36,927 nucleotides of DNA, from contig JAAMXP010001091.1 of assembly GCA_019693395.1 (NCBI GenBank), forward strand, positions 1 to 36,927, given 5' to 3'. The translations under genes and the position numbers were made by a program. The notes beneath the pieces were generated by a model that had not been told where the DNA came from, ran no database searches, and was given only the letters and a program-made list of their open reading frames with translations. This document shows positions 12,001 to 19,085 of the stretch, in pieces (the first letter of the stretch is position 1; every line of letters starts with the position of its first letter). The DNA is from Ettlia oleoabundans. Its lineage: Eukaryota; Chlorophyta; Chlorophyceae; Chlamydomonadales.

Positions 12001-12452
12001 GCAATGCGAAAACTCAGTGTTGCCTGTTTGTGTAAGAAGTGGGTAGAGCGGGGAAGCAGCAGCGACCAGCAGCCAGCTGCGAGGTGGCTGCTCAAAAGCA
12101 GTGGTGTTGAAGAGGCGAGTTATGTTCAAGCTGGACGTGCAACACACCATCATCAATATTAACTGCCGACAAAGTGCAGTGAACAACCCCATGAGCGCTG
12201 CAGATGCCCACGTCTCTTGCGGCCGGGAACTAGGGCGGTGGGCTGCGGCAGGCGCAGAGGGTGGGCATGGTGACTGGGACCACCTGCAGCGTTTTCCACC
12301 CAAAACTCACCCTTCAGCCACCAACTGCCAGCGACGATGGTGCATATTGCTCGCAGGGGGTGGTCTGCGCGGAGCCAGAAGCACGCCGAGGAGTCCATCG
12401 AGGTTCGGCCAGCAAGCTCCTGCTCGCGAGGCTTGCAGGCCTCGTCAACCAT
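1..12452 (-). CDS. Four-domain voltage-gated cation channel alpha subunit (Cav/Nav-like), partial, 29 exons
   Basis: A membrane pore protein that opens on depolarisation and passes cations, probably Ca2+ or Na+. Read on the minus strand, four repeats of S1-S6 can be recognised in order, with arginine-rich S4 segments such as FRLLRVLRPLRLIGRSKQMK in domain III. About 1591 residues are visible. The gene leaves the window in the domain IV pore loop, so the last filter, S6 and C-terminus are missing. Exons and phases close throughout; coordinates are given under the separate domain entries. The Met at 12452 follows an in-frame stop, but an upstream coding exon cannot be excluded. Most exons are 60-180 nt; one is 973 nt. 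The intron from 8681 to 8452 uses a GC donor. Family membership is certain; ion selectivity is not, because the filter residues are atypical. Algal CAV-type channels are the closest known group by architecture. Confidence 0.9.
241..419. repeat. AGCC/CCAG-rich imperfect microsatellite
   Basis: Clusters of the tetranucleotide AGCC (GCCAGCCAGCCAGG) alternate with GGCTCACCAACC-like spacers over about 180 bp. It lies in the intron between channel exons 573-437 and 76-1, so it is not translated. It accounts for the repetitive open frames on both strands here. Confidence 0.75.
884..958. repeat. 21-bp direct repeat, two identical copies
   Basis: A 21-bp sequence starting CCCCTACGTGCTGG is found at 884-904 and again at 938-958, separated by 33 bp. 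Both copies lie in the channel intron 574-1069. No open frame, inverted ends or transposase accompanies them, so a simple local duplication is likely. Confidence 0.7.
1267..1440. repeat. C-rich, strand-asymmetric intronic tract
   Basis: About 170 bp that is almost free of G on the plus strand, with many short CCC/CCACC runs. It sits in the channel intron 1137-1557. The transcribed RNA (minus strand) is therefore G-rich there, with many GGG and GGTGG runs. No protein signal is seen. Confidence 0.7.
2316..2479 (-). other. Channel III-IV linker exon
   Basis: A 164-nt exon encodes DAYTEQLERRGLGVMLTEGQ and KEWVKSQLHLLRD, ending RPWRRRLHAVVT. Its length of about 55 residues and the MLTEGQKEWV core match the conserved III-IV linker of Nav/Cav channels. 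The hydrophobic IFM-type inactivation motif of animal sodium channels is absent, which argues against classic Nav fast inactivation. Confidence 0.85.
2742..5475 (-). other. Channel domain III (S1-S6)
   Basis: Exons: 5475-5320 (pre-S1 LLPPDNRLRR and S1 FEGLVLLVILFNCGVMAFES), 5199-5066 (S2, AFYLAEFGAKLVALGA), 4756-4583 (S3 and S4, WNWLDFLVIATS and FRLLRVLRPLRLIGRSKQMK), 4326-4228 (S5, ending VFAILGMQ), 4017-3943 (LYLGEMHYCTSDTCC), 3713-3625 (turret, CMWTNEVFNFD), 3295-3175 (pore helix and filter TVLMTGAQEWSDTFYAASD) and 2826-2742 (S6, FFLYNLFISVVL). The filter reads G-A-Q-E-W where T-E-G-W or G-E-D-W is usual, with one extra residue in the pore helix. All junction phases agree. Confidence 0.85.
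5818..6292 (-). other. Channel II-III linker exon
   Basis: A single 475-nt exon encodes about 158 residues of cytoplasmic linker, rich in Ala, Ser, Thr and Pro, with an acidic stretch (ELPEVATDIEAA) and the segment WREAADLRPFARTSSSGSYF. No transmembrane segment is seen. It joins 6582-6478 upstream and 5475-5320 downstream in phase. Exact function unknown; linkers of this position are usually regulatory. Confidence 0.7.
6478..8451 (-). other. Channel domain II (S1-S6)
   Basis: Exons: 8451-8370 (S1), 8131-8104 (a 28-nt microexon giving YGMSDMYAS), 7879-7557 (S2 to S5 in one exon; S4 is LRAIRILRLLRLL), 7233-7102 (rest of S5, GGKWNP, pore helix to VFETLT), 6899-6805 or 6890-6805 (filter region and S6, VWYAMYQTRGWAILYYMALT) and 6582-6478 (end of S6, LNLLVAILYELFLEE, and start of the II-III linker). 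Two in-frame acceptors 9 nt apart precede the filter exon and give either LTGSIEGTVW or LTEGTVW. Neither restores the usual E-D/G-W at standard spacing. The last exon may end at 6478 (AAG|GTGGGG) or 9 nt earlier. Confidence 0.8.
8277..8392 (-). repeat. Triplicated segment containing a 5' splice site
   Basis: About 30 bp ending the channel S1 exon (GGTGGTGCTGGGCATGCCCT, then ACTGTGAGT) occurs three times: at about 8361-8392 (the exon end with its donor), 8318-8348 and 8277-8307. The outer copies keep ACT|GTGAGT. The middle copy has ACTTTAAGT and has lost the GT. Read-through from the first copy meets a TAA in the middle copy, so the first donor should be the productive one. Confidence 0.8.
8682..8922 (-). 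other. Channel exon: end of S6 of domain I and I-II linker
   Basis: One 241-nt exon completes S6 (WFMLSLILAVLGDQYLEA) and then encodes a short charged linker (KDEKRQQREDEE) leading to RWRHWLQ, just before S1 of domain II. The linker is only about 60 residues, shorter than in animal Cav channels, and I see no AID-like beta-subunit binding motif. The exon ends CAG|GCAAGT, a GC-type donor. The next exon, starting at 8451 with AIVGHWGFE, is in phase. Confidence 0.8.
9207..12452 (-). other. Channel domain I (S1-S6) with large S2-S3 insert
   Basis: Exons (minus, high to low): 12452-12311, 11942-10970, 10604-10511, 10219-10111, 9966-9807, 9613-9487 and 9280-9207. The first exon holds the pre-S1 motif LRADHPLRA. 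The 973-nt exon gives S1 followed by DPLEPSDS, S2 (IAFTVEIVIKSLAWGF), then roughly 245 Gln/Pro/Ser-rich residues, and ends in S3 (RDGWNQLDFVVVV). S4 is the exon at 10604, ending LALFPGMK. S5 is at 10219 (LPMLANICVFTLFFMWLFGI). The turret spans the next two exons, with several Cys. The pore helix SFDNIAAGLVYCFFI runs into TTMWWGM, where the family normally has T-x-E-G-W. S6 begins in 9280-9207 and finishes in the next exon. Confidence 0.85.
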
Positions 12453-12961
12453 CCAGATCTCAGCCCTGTCGTGTTGAACTGTCTATGTGCAATTTTTGTG
12501 TCGAGCCATGGCCCAGCTGCGAAGCCCAGCGGCCCTGCAAGGCTCTGCTGCCTTTCTGAGAAGGTTAGTAACCCACTAACATACAAGAAGACATGGTTAC
12601 TGATCTCGCGAGGTGGCTACGAGAGGTGAGGAACCGGGCTGGACAGCCTTGTGGGCGCCGGCAGTACTGCGCTCCGCCGCCGCTAAGTGGCAGCACCAAA
12701 GCCGAGACGTTGTTGGTCGGCAAACTTTTTCAAGAGCAATGCAATGCACTTGGACTTAATGAATTCATATCAGAACGCTCCAAGCGGAGCCACAACTGCC
12801 TGTGCATAGCTGTGGTGAAGGGTCCCAGCGTCACAGGAGGAAAGCCAGCCCCCAAATGCATCATGCAGAGTGCAGGCTTTAGGTACAGGCGCAGGTGGGA
12901 GGATCACAAACAATGGCAACAATGTGGGTGGAGTGTGTCGTGGGTTTCTAACTGGTCAGTG
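12453..12961. promoter_or_regulatory. Intergenic region: 5' side of channel gene and 3' side of FtsZ-like gene
   Basis: These 509 bp separate the FtsZ-like stop from the first recognised channel exon, both on the minus strand. They should hold the FtsZ-like 3' UTR and the channel promoter and 5' UTR, possibly also an unrecognised first channel exon. I see no TGTAA on the minus strand, no clear TATA box and no convincing additional reading frame. Confidence 0.4.
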
Positions 12962-15900
12962 CTACTCGTCAGCAGCAATGGTGTCAGCCACCCAGGCATC
13001 CTCCCGATCCTGCAGCACAGCAGGCAACACACATAGCAGGGAGCATATTAGCGCTGATCCCAACTGCCACACAATTCAGGGAGGCAGCTCTACGCTCCCC
13101 GCCACGAATTTCGAGCTCGTGAATGCAGCCCAAGCCGGGTGAAGGGACAAAACAGGACGACGGCTTTCGTTCCACATAGGGCAGTTGGCTGGCGTCTTTG
13201 ATTGACCCAGGTGCAAGGCCTGCCCACTTGCCTGGCTCAGTATGGATGCCATGCGCTGCTTGATGTCAACTTTCTTCTTTTCTTTTCGCAACCCAGGGGG
13301 CAATAGCGCTGCCAGGCCCAAAGACTCTTCCTCGCCCTCATCTGCAGAGGTGGCAGATGGGCAGGCAAGCGGCAATAGTGGGGCGTTTGCAACACAGCAG
13401 GACATGCAAGCATGCGCGCCTATGCCATAGCAGATAGAAGCCATAGCAGAGCAGGGCAGCACCATACGTACATCGTTCGCAACCTGGGCTACGCTGAGTA
13501 GCATGTCAGACATTCTGCTACATTGACTGGCTGATTACCTCTCCAGGGCATTGGTTCTTCATCATCTGCCTCCAACACAATGAGCTTACGCTGCTCAAAC
13601 TCGTCACTTCGGTGCTCCTGCTGCCAACGTGCCGCCTGCACACAATACATGGAGAAAAGCGCACCAGCAAAAGCTACTTACTTAGTGTAGGTGAATGGAG
13701 GGAACACTGACTGCACGTTCTTGCATGACGTCGAAGCAGCACTGGATGCTGAACACGTGTTGTGCACACAGCTGAAGACTATACCGGCCAATACCGGGAC
13801 ATGAAGGTAGCCACCACCAGAGACGCACGATCGAAAGTCAGGCAGCAACATAGCGACAAGAACAAAATACCATTCTGAGAGCAGAAGCAGGCTTACCGCT
13901 GGGGAAAGGTCCAGCGACTGGGCAGTCATTTTTGACTTGTCAAGGTAATCTCCAACTGTTGCACGACTGTGCTGTGTGACGCCAGCAGCAGCTGCTACCT
14001 GGCCATCGTCAGCAGCAGCAGGCCCCCCGTCTGCGGCGGCTGACGTGTTGTCAACCAGGGGAGGTGGAGCGTCCTGCGCTGGGCTGCGCGCCCGCTGCAC
14101 CGCCACGCGATGCTGCGGCAGCTGTGCTTGTTGCACAGGCTGCTGTGACGGCGGCGGCGCGCGTTGCTGTTGCTGCTGTGGTGGCGACTGCGAGGGTGCG
14201 GCGCTAGTGGCGGCAGAGGCGGCTGGCGCCGCTTGCTGCTGCTTTGGTCGAACGCCTCCAAAGAAGTTCGGAACGTTGTTCAGGTTGCGGGTTTGTTGCT
14301 GCAGAGGTGGCAGTGTAGGCTGCTGCGGCCCAGCAGGGGCTGCCTTGCCGCCAGCCACTGCTGACATCATGCTCCAAGAGCTGGAGGGCAACCGCTGCGG
14401 CTGCACAGGCTTCTGCCGCGGGGGGGCCGGCGGTGCCATACCAATCTGCTGCGGCCGCGGTTGCTGCAGCAGCGGCTGTCGCGTGATGACGCCATCCCTA
14501 ACAACCGAAGCTGCAGCTGCTTCCTCTCTTGAGCTTCGCATAACCAGCAGAGTAGCCTCCACTTGCACAAAGTTGCCATTACTGCCGGGCTGCATTGTAG
14601 CGCTTGACCTGGGCTCTGCACACAGCACACAATCCTGGCAGTCTTGCCCGCTCATGGTGCCTAGAGCGCCTGCCGCCGCCTGCGCTGCTAGCCGAACGGC
14701 ACGCTGCTGGCCAGAGGCGGTCTGCAATCAGATGGATGGTGCGGGGAGGCTGCTTACAAAGTGCCTGCGTTTCCTACATAATAGCACACCTCAGGAAGCC
14801 ACGGAACTTCTGAGTTTTGCAGGGCTGTCATGGCAAGAAATTTTTTTATCTTTTTGGCACAGCAGTAATCAGTAGCAGTATCAGGCTGCTCCGCACTCGC
14901 CAGGCAGCAGAAAGAAACACAACTACAATTGAGGGCTCATGCCCGCCGGCGGCCACAAAGCTTGCCACGACGTTACGCAACAATGAGACAACAAATGCCC
15001 ACGCTAACCTGCATCTCCTGTAACGGTGCAGCGCCGCCCATGCCCGTCTCAAAGGCCTGGCTGGTGGGAGGGAGGTCAATGCAGCAAAGCACTCCGCTGG
15101 CAGCTTCAAGCGCACCGTCCAAGAACGGCGAATCTGCTGCGGCCCTGACAGCATCTGACGCCAAATGCATGAGTGCCTGCAGAGTTTCATGAGTATTACA
15201 ATATACATACTAGTGGGAACTTAACTATTGCCAACCTAACGCGAGCATGTGATGTGCAAGGCTGTCCAACCCCTACGTTTCCCTCTGCGTTCCGAAACCT
15301 ATTGCTTGCCTGACCAACAATGAACTCAGCTTTTAGATTTCCCTAGCACTCAGACCTATCGGTGGCTTTCAACGCCACCTGAGTTCGTTTTCTGTTGCGT
15401 CACCAAAATTCTCACTTGGCAGCACACGTGTACATGCCCAGCATGCAATTTGGCAGTACGCATGTCCATGCCAGCATGCAATTTGGCAGTACGCATGTTC
15501 ATGCCAGCATGAAAGGATAGCCCACCTGTGATGCGCCCATCTGGTGAGCCACCTCAGCAGGCATGCTGGCAAGCCCTCTGCCCAAGACTGCTGTGCCGGG
15601 TCGTGTCAGCAGCTGCTGCAGGGGCGGCGGCAGGATGCGCTTGAAGTGCCGCATGTCCCGCCCATGCCACATCAGCGCCCCACGGTTGCTCTTAAGCACC
15701 TCATGGGCCTGCGGCGTAACCAGCACCACCAACGTGCAGGTCAGCCACGTAAGGCATGTAAGGAGCCGTGCCTGCCTGCCAACCCTGCCAGCGTCAAACC
15801 ACACTGCCATGCCTCCAGGAGCAGCAAAACAAAGTGTCATAACGCACGAATTTGGCCGGTCCCTCTCACCCTACCCCAACCGCGGCAGCAAGTGACAGAC

Positions 15901-17449
15901 AGGCAGAGTACTGAGCGCTTAGGTACCTGCAGCGCCCTCAATATGCAAAGCACCACATGCTCAAGTGCTGTGTCGGCAATATTGGTTGCCTCAGCCATTG
16001 TCATCTGCAATGGGCAACAACAAACTCAAGGTGCAACAACAAACTCAAGGTCGAGCGTCCAGCCATGTTCACAACAGTCGAGCCGGCACATTCTGATCAC
16101 CCCAGGCAGCCACATAGACCATAGCTACTGCACCTCTGCTGGCAACCTTGTACCGCAGTACCGCATTGCATCTTTTGCTGCTGGTGGGGGGATTGAGCGC
16201 TGTCTGTGCTGCTCCTTGTAGTGCTCACAACCCACCCGCGCATCCCCAAAGGCCTGCATCAACACATCCTGCTCCATCACCGCTACAACATGCGCCGTGC
16301 GCTTCAACGCTGCAATCAACTCGCCAGCCTGCGCAAAGTCGCACCATTACACAGCTTGTAGGAGCATAAACCATGCCCACAAGTGCCGCGTCACGAGACG
16401 CGCCCCCGTGGTAGAAAGCCGCCCAGCCACCTCACGATGCAGCTGCAAAGACGCAGGCAGCTTGCAATCAGCTGACCGAAGAGAGCAACAGCTTGCCTGC
16501 TCGCGCTTGGCGTTTCCTTCGAATGCAAATGGCTGCGTGACCGCCGCCACAGTGAAGTGGCCTGCAGCCCGCAGCGCACCCACGATTTGCAGCACCGTGG
16601 CGGCGCCGCCGGGGGCCGCTGCCCCGGGGGCCAACACAAAAGTTATGGCCCCGTCTGTTCCTGCATTGATGTTGCCGCGTCCGCCTGCATCTGAGGCTGC
16701 TCGTCCCACAATGCGAGCGAGGTCTGCAGGCGCAATCGTTTCCTCTGTGGCCGAAGGGTCGTCTTTAGGCAGCAACAGGGTGTTGGGGGTGGGTGCTGCA
16801 TCCAGCGCCGCTCGGTCTACGTCCAGGCACCACAGCTCAGCCTTTTGCACCTGCAGCATGCAGCAGGCGGGCCAGAAGACAAAAAAGCTGCCAGATCTGT
16901 AGATTAGGTGCTGCAGAGACAGCAACTAAGGTTGCAGGGAGAAAGCATGGATCGGAACAAAGGGAGTAGGGCGTTGCCTGGGTGGAACGCTCGCAACATG
17001 ACTGGCACATCCACTTCAGGAGAGGACGTAAAAATTTAAATCAGCAACTGCCCAATCAAGCGTAAACTAGCTAGCGCAGGCTACGCCCAATCTTTGGAAT
17101 TCTTCCCTTCGCCTACGGCAAGAATGGGTTCAGCAGGCAAGCAGTTCACCTGGGTGTGCCACACTAGCTTGTTGATGGCATGGGATCCCCGGCTGCCAAT
17201 GCCCACAACCTTCACCTCCACTTCAGGCGGCGGTGGCGGCGGTGTGCGCTCAGTGACAGTCTGCCGCTCTGGCACGCTGACAGCCACCACCACTGTGGCC
17301 GTGTATCCTGTTCGCCGGCGCACTGCTGGAGCGCTGCCATTGGCTGGAAACACAAGCTGGCTGCGGTTGCTCGGGCAATGCCGCAATGCCAACGCAGCAG
17401 TCTGCGCCCGCACACTCAACTGCCGTGCTGCGCTGCTGCTCACAGTCAT
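12962..17449 (-). CDS. FtsZ-family protein, ARC3-like, degenerate GTPase, plastid-targeted
   Basis: Probably a regulator of the plastid FtsZ ring. Exons: 17449-17150, 16850-16497, 16328-16236, 16004-15927, 15708-15526, 15176-15009, 14721-13897, 13635-13539, 13341-13232, 13009-12962; 751 residues. Residues 1-70 are Ser/Ala/Arg-rich, like a transit peptide; an earlier Met at 17509 is possible. FtsZ landmarks: VEVKVVGIGSRGSHAINKLV (residues about 80-95), AAVTQPFAFEGNAKREQ, the C-terminal domain (ADSPFLDGALEAASGV) and strand FVQVEATLLVM. The tubulin signature GGGTGTG is replaced by PGAAAPGGAA, and the T7 NxDxxD motif is absent, as expected for ARC3 rather than true FtsZ. No MORN repeats follow; instead there is a Gln/Pro-rich tract of about 170 residues and a C-terminus KVDIKQRMASILSQDREDAW. 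Introns after 16497 and 13232 have GC donors. Confidence 0.82.
15416..15511. repeat. Three tandem copies of a 33-34 bp unit
   Basis: Copies beginning TTGGCAG start at 15416, 15450 and 15483, each ending near CCAGCATG(CAA). They lie in the FtsZ-like intron 15177-15525. Copies two and three are nearly identical; copy one differs at a few positions. Probably a simple minisatellite. Confidence 0.8.
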
Positions 17450-17785
17450 GCGAGCTGCTACACTATACTTAGAGATATTGTGAACAAGGTGAGCTGTCCA
17501 CGGTAGCACTGATACTGTATCAACTATGCTACTAGGCTAGCTTGAATGCTGGCTGCTAATCCAAGACGCACCAGACACAGAAAGCTGACCAGAAAATCGA
17601 CCTGTGCTGCCGCTGCCACTGCTGCAGGCCGCCTTTTGCTAGCTCCCAAATGCTTGCAGCTACTAGCCTGCACTGCAAACCTCCGGTGCCTGTCTCTCCC
17701 TGGATATACAGTGCCACCACTGCCAGCTGCAATTGTGCTGAGTCAGCTGATAAACGCAGTCGTGCTGAGTCAGCTGATAAGCGCT
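17450..17785. promoter_or_regulatory. Intergenic region between NUDCD2-like and FtsZ-like genes
   Basis: About 336 bp between the NUDCD2-like stop and the FtsZ-like start on the same strand. It must hold the 3' UTR of the first and the promoter and 5' UTR of the second. No TGTAA signal is visible on the minus strand and no further gene is evident. It contains the 23-bp direct repeat listed separately. Confidence 0.45.
17735..17784. repeat. Near-identical 23-bp direct repeat containing TGAGTCA
   Basis: GTGCTGAGTCAGCTGATAA followed by A/GCGC occurs at 17735-17757 and 17762-17784, 27 bp apart, immediately after the NUDCD2-like stop codon. Each copy has a TGAGTCA core, which in other eukaryotes is a bZIP-type site. 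Whether that matters here is unknown; its place in a 3' UTR makes a simple duplication more likely. Confidence 0.6.
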
Positions 17786-18808
17786 TTACTGCTGCCCAAC
17801 GTCCCGCATGAAGCTGCGAGGGTCCGGCACGGCTCCGTTGAACTGTGCTGACGAGAAATCAAAGCCGGGGTGCTGCGAAAAGGAAGCATCGCATCACCCA
17901 GAAGGAAGCAGGAAGCAGGCATCGGTGCAGAGTGCAGGGCAGGCGCGGTTTGCATAACGACATTGGAAGCATAAGGCGCAGACCCAAAACAGCCCATCAG
18001 CCTACCAACCACCAGCCCCAATACCCCACGAGCCACGCACCACACACACCTCTGCCTGGAACCTCTCCAACAGCAGCTGCTTCTGCTCCTCCTGCCGCTC
18101 GTCCTCCCGAAGCTCGTGACCCGCTATGGCGCTAGCCCAGGTGGCTGCCTGCTCCGCTTTGGCCAGCTGGAGGTGCAGCTCCCCGTCCTCCAGCGTCCAC
18201 AGCGATTCTGAAACTTTGATCGACCCTCCAAGGTCCTTCTGTGGTAAGGCAAGCAAGGCGCGAGTGGACTAAGTTGGGCCAACAATGCATGCGTTGTATC
18301 GAAGAACAGGTAACAGCAGGACTCCGCTGTCCAGAAAGTGTTAAGAAAAGGTGGGAACAGCGATGCGGCGGGCGTGTGAGGCTGGGTGGGGGCGATCCTG
18401 ACTGATGCTGCCGGGTGGGCAGGGGCTTACGTCAAGGTATGGCGGCAGTTCCTTGATTCCCACGGTCAGGTGCTGCGGCTTGATGGAGACGTCCAGCTGC
18501 TTTGCACGCACACCCTGGGGTACAGGAATGTAAATATTGACCTCGCTGCACATAAGGTGACGCAAAAGGGGTCGAGGCGCTCAACGCGCGGCATGGGGCA
18601 GCTGTCGCCCATGCCAACAGCTGCACGGCTGGGGGTGATCGCTGCCCTGCATTGGAGGGCTTGCGGCGACCAATCTGCTGCTGTTGGTGCGACCTGCACT
18701 GTCCAGCTTTGCACAGGAAAGCCATCACCTTAGGGTCTGATCCCACTCGTAGATAACCCGTCCCTCGTGCTTGAAGGAGTGCCTCTTCGCAGGTGCGAGC
18801 TTTTCCAT
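17786..18808 (-). CDS. NUDCD2: NudC domain-containing protein 2-like (CS/p23 fold co-chaperone)
   Basis: A small cytosolic CS-domain protein; relatives act as HSP90 co-chaperones and aid dynein or kinesin-related client folding. Four exons: 18808-18729, 18545-18431, 18238-18050, 17872-17786, giving 156 residues, the usual length of NUDCD2 (about 157). The start MEKLAPAKRHSFKHEG leads into YEWDQTLSEVNIYIPVPQGV, the first CS strand, then IKPQHLTVGIKELPPYLDKD, ESLWTLEDGELHLQLAKAE with ATWASAI, and the C-terminal ERFQAEHPGFDFSSAQFNGA that marks this subfamily. The protein ends RSFMRDVGQQ. All four exons join in frame with GT-AG introns. The start is set by the conserved N-terminus. It is transcribed divergently from the glycerol-3-phosphate dehydrogenase gene. 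Confidence 0.95.
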
Positions 18809-19085
18809 GTGCTGGGAGCCCCTGCCCACGCCCAGTCGGCGAGCAGCGGGAGAGCCCTGTTCCTTGAAGTCGGAGAGGGTAATAGCTGAATATCAATGCG
18901 GAGATGCTGCCGAGTGTCGGAGGCGATTGCTGTGCAAGTCTGCGAAAGGAGAGGGCAGACCTTCAAATGTTCGCCAGCTCAACATTGCGGCCAGCTCATC
19001 CAGATGATTTTAGGGTGCTTCTGCATGTTCAACCTATGCGACTGCAGCACACTGTGTTGAACTTGCTGGCGGCCTGACGCGAACT
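18809..19085. promoter_or_regulatory. Bidirectional promoter region (NUDCD2-like and GPDH)
   Basis: Only 277 bp separate two divergent start codons, so both promoters and 5' UTRs must share this stretch. No clear TATA box is seen. An in-frame TGA at about 19056, upstream of the GPDH ATG, supports that start. Confidence 0.6.

Noticed and set aside
12030..12180. LILMMVCCTSSLNIT as S1 of channel domain I
   Set aside because: The exon starting at 11942 supplies S1 (SLLLTLAFCVLQC) directly before DPLEP and joins WWLK in phase. The upstream part is open only by chance.
13976..14875. Long plus-strand open frame (299 codons, Cys/Gly-rich)
   Set aside because: It is the antisense of the Gln/Pro-rich FtsZ-like exon 14721-13897; CAG/CTG-rich sequence lacks stops in several frames. 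The minus strand carries the conserved protein.
18432..18896. Minus-strand 154-codon frame as NUDCD2 N-terminus
   Set aside because: It runs through an intron. The conserved start MEKLAPAKRHSFKHEG lies in another frame at 18808 and splices cleanly to the CS domain.
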